51,865 nucleotides of DNA from an uncultured Ruminococcus sp. (GTDB taxonomy: Bacteria; Bacillota; Clostridia; Oscillospirales; Acutalibacteraceae): contig CADBWP010000017.1 in assembly GCA_902798365.1 (NCBI GenBank), positions 1 to 51,865 of the forward strand, given 5' to 3'. Shown here in pieces: positions 16,004 to 24,799 of the stretch. Position 1 is the stretch's first letter, and each line of letters begins with the position of its first letter. The position numbers were made by a program, and so were the translations under genes. The notes beneath the pieces are model-generated. The model was not told where the DNA came from and did not search any database. It worked only from the letters and a program-made list of their open reading frames with translations.

Positions 16004-18530
16004 CGTACCACGTCCTTCCCACGCTCGCCTCGGCGGTGAGCGGAACGTCGAGCCTTACGGCGTTTTCCATTTCCTCCTGAAGCAGGGCGGCGACGCGCTG
16101 CGCCTCCTCTGCCGGAGCTTCTACTATAAGTTCATCGTGCACCTGCAAAATGAGGCGCGCGCTCAGGTTTTCTTTTTTCAGCCTTTCGTCAACGCGAACC
16201 ATGGCTATTTTTATGATGTCGGCGGCGGTGCCCTGGATGGGCATGTTTCTCGCCACCCTCTCGCCGAAGGCTCGCAGCATATGCTTGCCCGAGGCGAGCT
16301 CAGGCAGATAACGCCTTCTGCCGAACATGGTCTCTACATAGCCGTCGAGCTTTGCCTTTTCGACCACGTTCTGCATGTAGCGGTCAACGCCGCTGTAATG
16401 GGCGAGATAACTCTTTATATAATTTGATGCTTCCTTTGTGGTTACGCCGATGTCCTTGCCCAGCGAAAACGCGCCTATGCCATAGACAATGCCGAAATTG
16501 ACCGCCTTTGCGTGGCGGCGCATAAGCGGCGTTACCATGTCGAGCGGCATGTTGAACACCTGCGACGCGGTTATTGCGTGGATGTCGTCGCCGTTTTTGA
16601 AGGCGTTTATCATGTTTTCGTCGTGAGCTATGTGAGCGAGCACGCGCAGCTCTATCTGCGAATAGTCCGCATCGACCAGCATCCAGCCCTCGCGCGCGCG
16701 GAAAAATCTGCGCATCTCTCTGCCGAGCTCGGTGCGAACGGGAATGTTTTGCAGGTTGGGCTCGGTGGAGCTTATTCTGCCTGTGCGCGTCTCGGTCTGG
16801 TTAAAGCTGGAATGTATGCGCCCGTCGTCGGCTATCACCTTGAGCAAGCCCTCGCAGTAGGTGGAGCTGAGCTTTGACAGCGAGCGGTATTCGAGCACCA
16901 TTTCGACGACAGGATGCTCGTAGCGAAGTCCCTCGAGCACCTCGGCGTTTGTGCTGTAGCCGCTTTTGGTTTTCTTTTTTGCGGGGAGCTTAAGATCCTC
17001 AAACAGCACCTTGCCCAGCTGCTTGGGAGAATTTATGTTAAATTCGCCGCCCGCGCTCTCATATATTTTCTGTTCGAGCTCCGCGATTTGAGAGCTGAGA
17101 GCGTTTCCGTACGCCTCTATTCCGCCGCGGTCAACGCCGAAGCCGATGTTTTCCATCCTCGCCAGCACCCGGGCAAGCGGCAGCTCTATTTCATAAAACA
17201 GCTTTTCCTGACCGTTTGCCGCCAGCTCGGACATGAGCTTTTTGCAAAGCCTGTCATACACGGCAAGGGCGCGGAAGGGCTTGTGTTCGTCGTTATCGGT
17301 CTGCGGCAGGTCGATTTGGTTTGCCGCGCAAAGGTTTTCGTCGGTGTAGTCCTTGGAGGACGGCTCCAGAAGATAGGCGGCAAGCTCAACGTCAAAAAGT
17401 CCGCAGCACACATCTATGCCTTTTTTGTCCGCGTAAGCAAACAGGCTCTTTACGCCGCGCGTATATAGCGTTTTGCCGCTGTCGGTCAGCAGTTCGACAA
17501 ACAAAGCGGCGTCCGCAGTATAAACCGTGCCGCCGATCATCAGGGCAAAGCTTTTTATTTCTTTATCGGAAATTTCAAAATGGACGTACAACTCCTCGGG
17601 CAGCTCGCCGGGAGCGCCGTCCTTTACGGAAAGGATAAGCCCGGGAGCGGTTTCCTGCGGTTCGGCGGACACCTCGTCCAGTCCGAACTTATCTATAAGC
17701 GAGAACAGCTCGAGCCGCGCCATATAACGCGCGCAGGCTGCCCTGTCGCTGCACTCTACGCGGTAGCTTTCGGGATTTGTGTCGATGGGAACGGTGCGGC
17801 AGATCTCGCCCAGCATACGGCTGAGAAAGGCATTGTCGCGCGAGGCGGCAAGCTTTTTGCGCACGCCGTCCTTGATGTCGATGGTATCGAGGTTTTCATA
17901 TATATATTCAACGGTGTGAAAGCGCTTTATTAGATCGCCCGCGCCCTTGGGGCCTATGCCCGCCACACCGGGGATATTGTCGGAGCTGTCGCCCTGGATC
18001 GCCTTTATCTCGATAAGCCCTGACGGCTCAACTCCGTAGTCCTCCATGATTTTTTGGGGCGTGTATAAAATATCGTCGCGGTTGGTGCACAGGTGAACGC
18101 TTGTTTTGTCGGACACCAGTTGCAGGCTGTCGCGGTCTCCCGTTGCAATAACACACTCGTCGCCGCTGTTTTCGCAGGCGGCGGCAAAGGTGCCGAGAAT
18201 ATCGTCCGCCTCGTAGCCCTCGCAGGTAACGATTTTATAACCGAGCAGCCCCAGAAGCTCCTTAAGCAGAGGCATTTGAGAGGCAAGCTCGGGCGGCATT
18301 CCCTTGCGGGTCGCCTTGTAGCCCGAATACGCCTTGTGGCGGAAGGTGGGAGTTTTAAGGTCAAAGGCGATTGCCACAGCCTCGGGCTGAGTTTCTTTTT
18401 CTATTTTTTTGAGCATGGTCAGAAAGCCGTAGATCGCGTGGGTGGGCTGCCCCTCCTTGTTGGTGAGGGGACGGATACCGTAAAACGCGCGGTTGACAAT
18501 GCTGTTTCCGTCTATAACCAAGATCCTCAT
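15990..18530 (-). CDS. polA: DNA polymerase I
   Basis: An 846-residue repair and Okazaki-fragment polymerase. The N-terminal 5' nuclease (about 1-290) has LVIDGNSIVNRAFYG and GYEADDILGT. The middle exonuclease-like region has lost the DxE metal ligands (VHFEISD stands where family-A proofreaders have FDTET-like sequence), so 3'-5' proofreading is probably absent, as in Bacillus. The polymerase has motif A VDADYSQIELRVLAH, motif B RRHAKAVNFGIVYG and motif C QVHDELIVEAP near 797. The length is normal. The ATG overlaps the alr stop as ATGA (18527-18530), indicating translational coupling. Confidence 0.97.
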   Translation of the reverse strand: MRILVIDGNSIVNRAFYGIRPLTNKEGQPTHAIYGFLTMLKKIEKETQPEAVAIAFDLKTPTFRHKAYSGYKATRKGMPPELASQMPLLKELLGLLGYKIVTCEGYEADDILGTFAAACENSGDECVIATGDRDSLQLVSDKTSVHLCTNRDDILYTPQKIMEDYGVEPSGLIEIKAIQGDSSDNIPGVAGIGPKGAGDLIKRFHTVEYIYENLDTIDIKDGVRKKLAASRDNAFLSRMLGEICRTVPIDTNPESYRVECSDRAACARYMARLELFSLIDKFGLDEVSAEPQETAPGLILSVKDGAPGELPEELYVHFEISDKEIKSFALMIGGTVYTADAALFVELLTDSGKTLYTRGVKSLFAYADKKGIDVCCGLFDVELAAYLLEPSSKDYTDENLCAANQIDLPQTDNDEHKPFRALAVYDRLCKKLMSELAANGQEKLFYEIELPLARVLARMENIGFGVDRGGIEAYGNALSSQIAELEQKIYESAGGEFNINSPKQLGKVLFEDLKLPAKKKTKSGYSTNAEVLEGLRYEHPVVEMVLEYRSLSKLSSTYCEGLLKVIADDGRIHSSFNQTETRTGRISSTEPNLQNIPVRTELGREMRRFFRAREGWMLVDADYSQIELRVLAHIAHDENMINAFKNGDDIHAITASQVFNMPLDMVTPLMRRHAKAVNFGIVYGIGAFSLGKDIGVTTKEASNYIKSYLAHYSGVDRYMQNVVEKAKLDGYVETMFGRRRYLPELASGKHMLRAFGERVARNMPIQGTAADIIKIAMVRVDERLKKENLSARLILQVHDELIVEAPAEEAQRVAALLQEEMENAVRLDVPLTAEASVGRTWYDAKS

Positions 18531-19705
18531 AGCTTATACATCACTTCCGTAATAATACCGTCGCGGTAATAGATGCGCGGCACGCGCTTGCCCACAAGGC
18601 AGACCACCTCATAGTTGATGGTGTCGGTGTTTTTTGCGAGAGTGTCGGCGGTGGGCTCTCCGTGCTCGCCGGTTCCGAACACAATGACCTCGTCGCCTAT
18701 TTTGACGTCGGGAATGTCGGTTACGTCGAGCATCGTCTGATCCATGCATATCCTGCCCACTATAGGCGCGCGCCTGCCGCCCACAAGCATATATCCGTCC
18801 TTGGCGTTGGCGCGAATGTAGCCGTCGGCGTAGCCTATGGGCACGGTGGCTATTTTCATGTCGCGTTTGGCGGTAAAGGTTCTGCCGTAGGAAATGTCCG
18901 CGCCCTTTTTAAGCGTTTTTGCATAGGCGACGGTGGTTTTGAGCGTCATCGCAGGGCGCAGGTCGAGCTTTCCGGCAAGCTTTGACGACGGCGCAAGACC
19001 GTAGAGGATTATGCCGGCGCGAACCATGTCGCAGTAGGTATTTTCGTAGTCCTCTATCGCGCCGCTGTTTGAGCAATGGCATACGGGTATTTCAACGCCC
19101 GCACGGCGCAGGGCGTCGCGGACGTGGATGAAGTTTTTGTACTGCGACAGAGTGAACTCCCTGCCCTCGTCGCTTTCGTCCGAAACGCAAAAATGAGTAA
19201 ACAGTCCCTCGGGCTCAAGGCAGGGCAGCCCGCAGGCGGTTTTTATTTCTTCTATAGAATATTCATCTCTCGGAAAGCTCTGGCACATAAAGCCTATACG
19301 GCTCATGCCCGTGTCGCACTTGATGTGGATCTTGCAGCGGCAGCCGTTCTGCTCGCACGCCTCCGAGAGCGAACGGGCGTAATCGAGCGAAAACACCGCC
19401 TGAGATATATTGTACTGCGCAAGCCTTGCAGCGTCGCGCACGGGAGTGTAGCCCAAAATGAGCATTGGCAGAGTACAGCCCGATTCGCGCAGCTCTATTC
19501 CTTCGTCGATATTTGACACCGCAAAAAAGTCGGCTCCGAGCTGCTCGTAGGTGTGAGCGAGCTCCACCGCTCCGTGGCCGTAGCCGTCCGCCTTTACAAC
19601 GCAGCAGATCTTGGCTTTGCCGCCGATTTTTTCGCGTATGGCGTTAAAATTGTGCCGCACGGCGTCCAGCGAGATCTCTGCCCAGGTTCTCTTGACAAAA
19701 TCCAT
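18527..19705 (-). CDS. alr: Alanine racemase
   Basis: A 392-residue PLP enzyme making D-alanine for peptidoglycan. The PLP lysine is Lys38 in VVKADGYGHG, the second catalytic Tyr lies in DISYGRTF, and the C-terminal GRICMDQTMLDVT and INYEVVCLVGKRVPRIY are family signatures. AAAGGAG precedes the ATG. It is the first gene of the overlapping run alr-polA-phosphatase-rimI-tsaD, a mix of wall, replication and tRNA-modification functions suggesting growth-linked expression. Confidence 0.97.
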   Translation of the reverse strand: MDFVKRTWAEISLDAVRHNFNAIREKIGGKAKICCVVKADGYGHGAVELAHTYEQLGADFFAVSNIDEGIELRESGCTLPMLILGYTPVRDAARLAQYNISQAVFSLDYARSLSEACEQNGCRCKIHIKCDTGMSRIGFMCQSFPRDEYSIEEIKTACGLPCLEPEGLFTHFCVSDESDEGREFTLSQYKNFIHVRDALRRAGVEIPVCHCSNSGAIEDYENTYCDMVRAGIILYGLAPSSKLAGKLDLRPAMTLKTTVAYAKTLKKGADISYGRTFTAKRDMKIATVPIGYADGYIRANAKDGYMLVGGRRAPIVGRICMDQTMLDVTDIPDVKIGDEVIVFGTGEHGEPTADTLAKNTDTINYEVVCLVGKRVPRIYYRDGIITEVMYKL

Positions 19706-19841
19706 AAAAATCTCCTTTTGAGGTGTTGTCCGGTTTTTCTCATAGATAATATTATTATATTACTTTTCGGCGGTTAAATCAATGACCTTAACGCAATTTG
19801 AGAGCGCATTTTATCTTTTTTACACTTTTACGCAAAATCTC

Positions 19842-19870
19842 TTGATTTTTGCACAAATATTTGATATTAT
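19842..19870 (+). promoter_or_regulatory. Sigma-A promoter of the symporter gene
   Basis: TTGATT (19842-19847), 17-bp spacer, TATTAT (19865-19870). It is placed about 55 bp before the ATG, in the AT-rich divergent space with alr. Confidence 0.8.
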
Positions 19871-19924
19871 TAATCTTGTGCTTTAACGCATTAAATCTGT
19901 AAAATACTGAAAAGGGAGGATCTT

Positions 19925-21511
19925 ATGTCAACAGATAAGGTTATCACATTGGTTGCCTTTGGGTTTTATCTGGTTCTGATGATTTTAATCGGCGTTTTTT
20001 ACTCAAAGAAAACCAAAAACAACGAAGACTATTTCTTGGGCGGCAGAAACCTTGGCGGCTGGACAGCGGCGCTTTCGGCGCAGGCGTCCGACATGAGCGG
20101 CTGGCTGCTTATGGGACTTCCGGGCTCCATATACCTTGCCGGTACCGGCGAGATGTGGATAGCCATCGGTCTTTTGATAGGCACCGTGCTCAACTGGTTC
20201 CTGGTTTCTTCCAGACTGAGGAAATACACGATTGTAGCGGGCAACTCGCTGACTATCCCAAGCTTTTTTGAAAACCGCTACCGCGACAAGAGAGGCATTA
20301 TCAAGATTGTCGCTGCGATCATCATCGCGGTATTCTTTGCAGTTTATACGGCGTCTGCGTTCAGCTCGGGCGCAAAGCTGTTTGCTACCCTGTTCGGCGA
20401 TACCATCGAGAACGCTTATACCATCGGTCTTGCCATTGCGGCGGTAGTTATTCTGGTATATACCCTGCTGGGCGGCTTTAAGGCTGTTTGCACCACCGAC
20501 TTTATTCAGGGTATGCTTATGCTGGTGGCTATTCTTGCCGTGCCGATCGTTGCATACATGATAATGACCTGGGATCAGGGCTTTTCGACCGCGCTTGTGG
20601 CACAAACCGTCCCCGAGCACGAAATTACCGATGTGGGCGGATTTTTGAGCCTGTTCCAAAACGGCGACGGCTCGCCTATCAGCGCTTCATCTATCATTTC
20701 GGGTCTTGCATGGGGTCTGGGCTACTTCGGAATGCCCCATATCATCATCCGCTTTATGGCTATCAAGAATGAGGCTGAGGTCAAAAAGTCGAGAAAGATC
20801 GCCATTATCTGGGTCATCTTCTCGCTTGCAGCCGCTTGTTTTGTAGGTCTTGTTGCAAGAGGCGCGCTTCACGATTCACTAGTTACCGTTGACGCGGCAG
20901 GCAACCTTATCGACAACAGCGAGACCGCGTTTATCCAGCTTATCCGTCAGGTATTCTCGGGCAACGGCTTCCTCATCTTCATCGGCGGCGTCTTCCTGTG
21001 CGGCATTTTGGCTGCCATTATGTCAACCGCGGACAGCCAGCTTCTTGTCACCTCTTCGGCGGTATCCGAGGATCTGTACAAGGGCGTGTTCAAAAAGGAC
21101 GCAAGCGAAAAGCAATCCCTGCTTGTGGGCAGGATCGTAGTTATCATAGTTGCCGTTATCGCGTTTGTTATAGCGCTCGACCCCAACTCGAGCATCATGG
21201 GTCTGGTTGCAGACGCGTGGGCAGGCTTTGGAGCCGCCTTCGGTCCCGTTGTGCTGCTTGCGCTGTTCTGGAAGCGTTCAAACCTTTCCGGCGCCATCGC
21301 CGGCATGGCTACGGGCGCGCTCACCGTTATAGTCTGGGACTATCTGCCCCTTATCAACGGCGACATGCTTAAGAACGCCACCGGCATCTATTCGCTGGCG
21401 ATCGGCTTCCCCCTTGCTCTGCTTGTAAACGTTTTTGTTTCGGCGGTTACCGCAAAGCCGACCAAGGAAATGGAAGAGGAATTCGATTCTATCAAAAACC
21501 TCGAGGTTTAA
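19925..21511 (+). CDS. putP: Sodium/proline symporter
   Basis: A 528-residue sodium:solute symporter (SSS family) with about 13 membrane helices. The N-terminal FLGGRNLGGWTAALSAQASDMSGWLLMG segment holds the PutP sodium- and proline-binding region, and AAIMSTADSQLLVTSSAVSEDLYKG is the conserved helix-8 sodium site. GGGAGG lies 5 bp before the ATG. It is monocistronic with its own promoter and terminator. Proline is the best substrate call from the PutP-like spacing, but other amino acids are possible within the family. Confidence 0.94.
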   Translation: MSTDKVITLVAFGFYLVLMILIGVFYSKKTKNNEDYFLGGRNLGGWTAALSAQASDMSGWLLMGLPGSIYLAGTGEMWIAIGLLIGTVLNWFLVSSRLRKYTIVAGNSLTIPSFFENRYRDKRGIIKIVAAIIIAVFFAVYTASAFSSGAKLFATLFGDTIENAYTIGLAIAAVVILVYTLLGGFKAVCTTDFIQGMLMLVAILAVPIVAYMIMTWDQGFSTALVAQTVPEHEITDVGGFLSLFQNGDGSPISASSIISGLAWGLGYFGMPHIIIRFMAIKNEAEVKKSRKIAIIWVIFSLAAACFVGLVARGALHDSLVTVDAAGNLIDNSETAFIQLIRQVFSGNGFLIFIGGVFLCGILAAIMSTADSQLLVTSSAVSEDLYKGVFKKDASEKQSLLVGRIVVIIVAVIAFVIALDPNSSIMGLVADAWAGFGAAFGPVVLLALFWKRSNLSGAIAGMATGALTVIVWDYLPLINGDMLKNATGIYSLAIGFPLALLVNVFVSAVTAKPTKEMEEEFDSIKNLEV

Positions 21512-21527
21512 TCAACATCAAAACCAA

Positions 21528-21563
21528 AGGAGCCTGCTCATACCGAGCACGGCTCCTTTTTTT
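21528..21563 (+). terminator. Terminator of the symporter gene
   Basis: Stem AGGAGCC / GGCTCCT with an inner TGCTC / GAGCA stem, followed by seven T residues. Confidence 0.93.
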
Positions 21564-21566
21564 GCG

Positions 21567-21598
21567 CAAAAAACGGGAGCCGGTTTTTGCCGACTCCC
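21567..21598 (-). terminator. Terminator of the FHA-PP2C operon
   Basis: Stem GGGAGCCGG / CCGACTCCC with one mismatch at 21575-21598; on the minus strand it is followed by G and six T residues. It lies just after the small 68-residue gene. Confidence 0.85.
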
Positions 21599-21610
21599 AT
21601 GCTGTTTGTA

Positions 21611-21817
21611 TTATTTTTTTGCGAAGGGATTGGGGATATTGCCCATGAAGCCCTTTGCCTGCTGAACGATATCCTTAGCCTGAGCCTTGTCCATGCCGAA
21701 CTTGGCGCTGATCTCCTCGGCGATCTTATCGTTGTCGCCGCCGCTCATGATGATCTCGCCGATCTTGCCGACGTCGTCCATGCTTATACCCATTTTTGTG
21801 AGGAATGATAAATCCAT
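21611..21817 (-). CDS. Small protein of unknown function in the FHA-PP2C operon
   Basis: A 68-residue soluble protein I do not recognise. It is predicted to be mainly helical, with an acidic middle (SGGDNDKIAEEISAKFGMDKA) and a basic, proline-containing tail NIPNPFAKK. AAAGGAG lies 8 bp before the ATG and a terminator follows, so it looks like a real last gene. It starts 12 bp after the PP2C stop codon. It might be a partner or substrate of the phosphatase and FHA protein, which is only inferred from position. Confidence 0.72.
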   Translation of the reverse strand: MDLSFLTKMGISMDDVGKIGEIIMSGGDNDKIAEEISAKFGMDKAQAKDIVQQAKGFMGNIPNPFAKK

Positions 21818-21829
21818 ATTTTTTCTCCT

Positions 21830-22648
21830 TTATGATATTGTCCTTTCAACCGCGAGGCAGGTAATGTTGTCGCCGCCTCCGTGTGCCGCCGCTGCCTTGA
21901 CAAGTGCGAGGGCGGGGTCGTCGGGATTGTTTTTTATTATTCTTTCCATCGTTTTATGAGGACATTCGTCATACAGTCCGTCGCTGCACAGCAAAAGCCT
22001 GTCGGAGCCGCGCATAACAACCGGCTCGTATATCTCCGCCTCAAGCCCCTGCCGAAAGCCGTCAACGCCCAAAAACATGGTCAGCTTGTGGCTGTCGTTG
22101 CTTTTTGCTGCCTCCTCGGCGGTGAAAATGCCCGCCTCAAGCTTTTTTTGGGCGAGGGTGTGATCGCGCGAAAGCTGCACAAGCCTTGCGCCGCGCCAAA
22201 GATAGACCCTGCTGTCTCCAAGCGAAAACGGATAGACTATCTCGTTTTTGAACACCGCGCCCGCCACCGTGCAGCCGCCCGATTGGCAGCGGTTCTGCTC
22301 CAGAAAGTCGCGTATCTCGTCGTTTGCGGCAGCGGTAAAGTTGTTGATCATCTCGTCAACGGGCTTTTCGGGAAAGCTTTTTACGCCCTCGTAAAGCGCC
22401 TTGGCGGCTCTTGCTGCTATAAAGGCGGCGTACTCGCCGTAGGACTCTCCGCCCATGCCGTCGAACACCGCGGTAAGCAGCGGAGCGTCATAGTCGGAGG
22501 AAAAGCTGACGTTGTTGTACTCCACACGCTTGCAGGCGCTGTTGACGGTGAAGTTGTCCTCGTTGCCGTCGCGCACATGTCCCTTGTGAGTGGTGAGATA
22601 AACCCTGTACCGCTCGCCGCCCGGTGCGCTGCTGCCTGATAAACGCAT
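21830..22648 (-). CDS. PP2C-family serine/threonine phosphatase
   Basis: A 272-residue PPM/PP2C metal-dependent phosphatase, cytosolic, reversing Hanks-type kinase marks. The metal-binding Asp residues lie in RDGNEDNF (near 29), VFDGMGGESYGEYAA (near 65), LLCSDGLYDECP and GGGDNITCLAV. Its ATG overlaps the FHA-ABC stop codon as TAATG, so the two are translationally coupled. No matching kinase gene is present in the window. With the FHA protein it forms a phosphothreonine writer/reader/eraser set lacking the writer. Confidence 0.93.
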   Translation of the reverse strand: MRLSGSSAPGGERYRVYLTTHKGHVRDGNEDNFTVNSACKRVEYNNVSFSSDYDAPLLTAVFDGMGGESYGEYAAFIAARAAKALYEGVKSFPEKPVDEMINNFTAAANDEIRDFLEQNRCQSGGCTVAGAVFKNEIVYPFSLGDSRVYLWRGARLVQLSRDHTLAQKKLEAGIFTAEEAAKSNDSHKLTMFLGVDGFRQGLEAEIYEPVVMRGSDRLLLCSDGLYDECPHKTMERIIKNNPDDPALALVKAAAAHGGGDNITCLAVERTIS

Positions 22649-24144
22649 TACAGCTGGGCGAACTTATCTATGAAGAAATCGCCGCCGCCCTTGCCGCCTT
22701 CCTCTGTGGGAGTGATCTCGGGCATGATGTCCTTGAGCAGGCTTACGCCGAAGAAGTCGAGCGCGTCATCAACGGAGCCGTAAAAGGCGAGGTGTCCGGC
22801 GTTGTCCTTTGCGCTGCGCGCAATTACCGCCACCTTGCTGTAGAGCGAGTCGCCCGTGCGCGAATCTACCGCGTCGTCGGGAGCGTGTGAGGTGACGAGA
22901 GCGATCTTGCCGAAGCGCGAAAGCTCCTTAAGGAACTCGGTCTGGTTCCTGCGCGAATTTGCGTCAAGACCCTCGTCGAGGTCGTCGCAAACAAACACCT
23001 TTTGGAAGCTGATAAGCTGATAAGCCACCAGCACGCGCTTTTTCTGATCGCCGCCGAGCTGGCTGACGATGTGATTTTGCAGACCGAGAATGCCCACGCG
23101 GTTCATTACCTCTTCGACGCGCTTTTCTCTATCCGCCTGAGAATAATCGGAGTCGTCAAGCTTGAGCTCCGCAACCTTCATAAGGTTGTTTTTAACGGTA
23201 TCGGTGACCTTAAGGTCGTTGAAGTTCTGCACCGCGCCCACATGAGCTTTGAAGCTTTTGGGGTTCGCGTACAGATCCTGACCGCCGAGAATCATTTTGC
23301 CCTCGGCTCTCTGAACGCCCGTAACGGCGTTTACAAGGGCGGTCTTGCCCGCGCCCGAGCTGCCCATAATAAGCACAAGGTCACCGCTGTCCGCGCGGAA
23401 TTTGATGTCGCGCAGCATGATGTTCTGATCGACCTTGACGCTGAGACTGCCCGAGGTCTCGTCGGGAGTGCTGTACAGGATCATGTTGCCGAACAGCACC
23501 AGGGTGGTGTTTGCAACCTTGATGACGTCGTGGTCGGCAACGCGCGCGCTGCCCTCTACCTCTCTGCCGTTTACCGAGGTTCCGCAGCGGCTCTTGTTGT
23601 CAAAGATGAGCCAGCCGCTGTCCGCGCGCTTGAGCACCGCGTGATCACGGGACGCCGAAGGATCGGTAAGGCGGATCACGTTGTTTTCGCCTCTGCCTAT
23701 GGTAACGTTTTGCAGTCTGCCTGCGTCGCAGATCTTCCAATGCTCGTCATAGCGCCTGCCCACGCAGTAGATCATAACCACAGCCTCGGGGTGGGGCTTG
23801 TCCTCGGACTTGCGGTCAACCTTGATGATGTCGCCGTCCGAAAGGCGGTAGGGGCGCGAGCCGCGCTCGTTGAACTTTTCGAGCATTATGCCGTTGATAT
23901 AGGTGCCGTTGAGGCTGTTGTTGTCGATGTAAAGGAAGCTGCCGTCGCGCAGATTGCGGATGAACCTGCCGTGGTTGCGGCCGACTATCCTTGACTGAAC
24001 GGTGATGTCGCAGAGCTGACCCTCATAGATTCTGCCGAAGGTCATGTCGCCTGTGAGCGGCACTACTCTGGGGCGGCACTTGCAGTCGATTATCAAAAGA
24101 TTTACGGGTGTGTTGCCGTAGGTTTTTGTTGTTGGTGTATCCAT
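22648..24144 (-). CDS. Double-FHA domain ABC-type ATPase without membrane domain
   Basis: A 498-residue protein. FHA domain 1 (about 30-110) has FGR and NNSLNGTYING but carries Gly instead of Ser in the phosphothreonine loop (VGRNHGRF). FHA domain 2 (about 145-215) has IGRGENN, SASRDHAVL and SRCGTSVNG and looks functional. An ABCG-like ATPase follows with Walker A GSSGAGKT at 261-268, Q loop VGAVQNF, signature degenerated to LGGDQ and Walker B VFVCDDLDE. In Rv1747-type exporters this layout continues into six helices; here the protein ends after a short tail with none. The start at 24144 (GGGAG at 8 bp) excludes a 54-residue extension that would be read from MITE DNA. It is the first gene of the PP2C operon. 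Confidence 0.88.
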   Translation of the reverse strand: MDTPTTKTYGNTPVNLLIIDCKCRPRVVPLTGDMTFGRIYEGQLCDITVQSRIVGRNHGRFIRNLRDGSFLYIDNNSLNGTYINGIMLEKFNERGSRPYRLSDGDIIKVDRKSEDKPHPEAVVMIYCVGRRYDEHWKICDAGRLQNVTIGRGENNVIRLTDPSASRDHAVLKRADSGWLIFDNKSRCGTSVNGREVEGSARVADHDVIKVANTTLVLFGNMILYSTPDETSGSLSVKVDQNIMLRDIKFRADSGDLVLIMGSSGAGKTALVNAVTGVQRAEGKMILGGQDLYANPKSFKAHVGAVQNFNDLKVTDTVKNNLMKVAELKLDDSDYSQADREKRVEEVMNRVGILGLQNHIVSQLGGDQKKRVLVAYQLISFQKVFVCDDLDEGLDANSRRNQTEFLKELSRFGKIALVTSHAPDDAVDSRTGDSLYSKVAVIARSAKDNAGHLAFYGSVDDALDFFGVSLLKDIMPEITPTEEGGKGGGDFFIDKFAQL

Positions 24145-24293
24145 AATCATTCTCCCATCGTTCTCTGTCAGCGGTTTTAAAATATATACAAAAACCGCCG
24201 TATTTTCATATATATTGTACAATAATAGGACCCTTATGTCAATATCAAAGTTATCTTTATCACGGCAATCCGTTTTTGAAGCTTTTATGTATA

Positions 24294-24321
24294 GGCAATA
24301 CCGCATAATTCAGGTGTTGCC
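24294..24321 (+). repeat. MITE-like element B, collapsed copy (28 bp)
   Basis: GGCAATACCGCATAATTCAG runs almost straight into TGTTGCC, so both outer ends are kept and the interior is gone. The flanks TATA and TTAA are similar but not identical. It lies about 150 bp upstream of the FHA-ABC start. Confidence 0.65.
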
Positions 24322-24339
24322 TTAACAAAAGCTTATTAT

Positions 24340-24377
24340 AACGGTTCATTCCCCAAAAAGGGTCTGAGCCGTTTTTT
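24340..24377 (+). terminator. Orphan terminator-like hairpin
   Basis: AACGGTTCA / TGAGCCGTT stem with a further CCC / GGG pairing around AAAAA, followed by six T residues. No rightward gene lies before it, so it may be a remnant or serve an unseen transcript. Confidence 0.45.
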
Positions 24378-24411
24378 AATGCACAATGAACCAATGCACA
24401 ATGCACAATTT

Positions 24412-24459
24412 CGGTCGGGTAGGCAGCTTCGCTTAGGCGAGAGCTTCGGTTCCCGACCG
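24412..24459. repeat. Inverted repeat within the 24.1-24.8 kb gap
   Basis: CGGTCGGG at 24412-24419 pairs with CCCGACCG at 24452-24459, with further inner pairing around AGCTTCGC. It borders repeat A copy 4. The rest of the 655-bp gap holds repeat A, an orphan terminator, a GGGAGCCC / GGGGCTCCC palindrome near 24640-24657 and TCGGGAAGA / TCTTCCCGA near 24718-24761; no gene is supported. Confidence 0.6.
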
Positions 24460-24460
24460 G

Positions 24461-24600
24461 CGCCGGTGGGCGCTTTTTTCGCGCAACTAACGTTTGTAAG
24501 AAAGGTTGCCTCACAGCCTGCGTTCCGACCCGCCGTTGCAGAAATTTTTTGTTAATGCCAACATTTCCAAAGGCGGAGAAAGTGCCCACCGGCACACGGC
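24461..24600. repeat. Dispersed palindromic repeat A, copy 4
   Basis: Unit from CGCCGGTGGGCGC through CTAACGTTTGTAAGAAAGGTT and GACCCGCCGTTGCAGAA to AAAGGCGGAGAAAGTGCCCA and CCGGCACACGGC. The two ends are near-perfect inverted repeats of each other in this copy. Confidence 0.8.
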
Positions 24601-24799
24601 GGGTCGGGACGCGGGCGAACGTTTTTGATAATCGTCGGGAGCCCGCGAGGGGCTCCCCTACATCCTAACCCAAAACATACGCTGAAAACAAACAGATCCG
24701 CGCAATAGTGATACAGTCGGGAAGAAAAGTCCTCGCCCTGGCAAAGCTATCTTCCCGACCGAAACTATTCGCTATTCTCTAATCTCTGCTCTCTGCCGC

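Noticed and set aside
24145-24306. N-terminal extension of the FHA-ABC protein
   Set aside because: It would be read from the collapsed MITE copy and the promoter region; the GGGAG site 8 bp before ATG 24144 fits far better.
24260-24595. 111-codon minus-strand frame over repeat A and element B
   Set aside because: Translation of dispersed repeats; similar peptides arise from every copy of repeat A, so it is not a gene.
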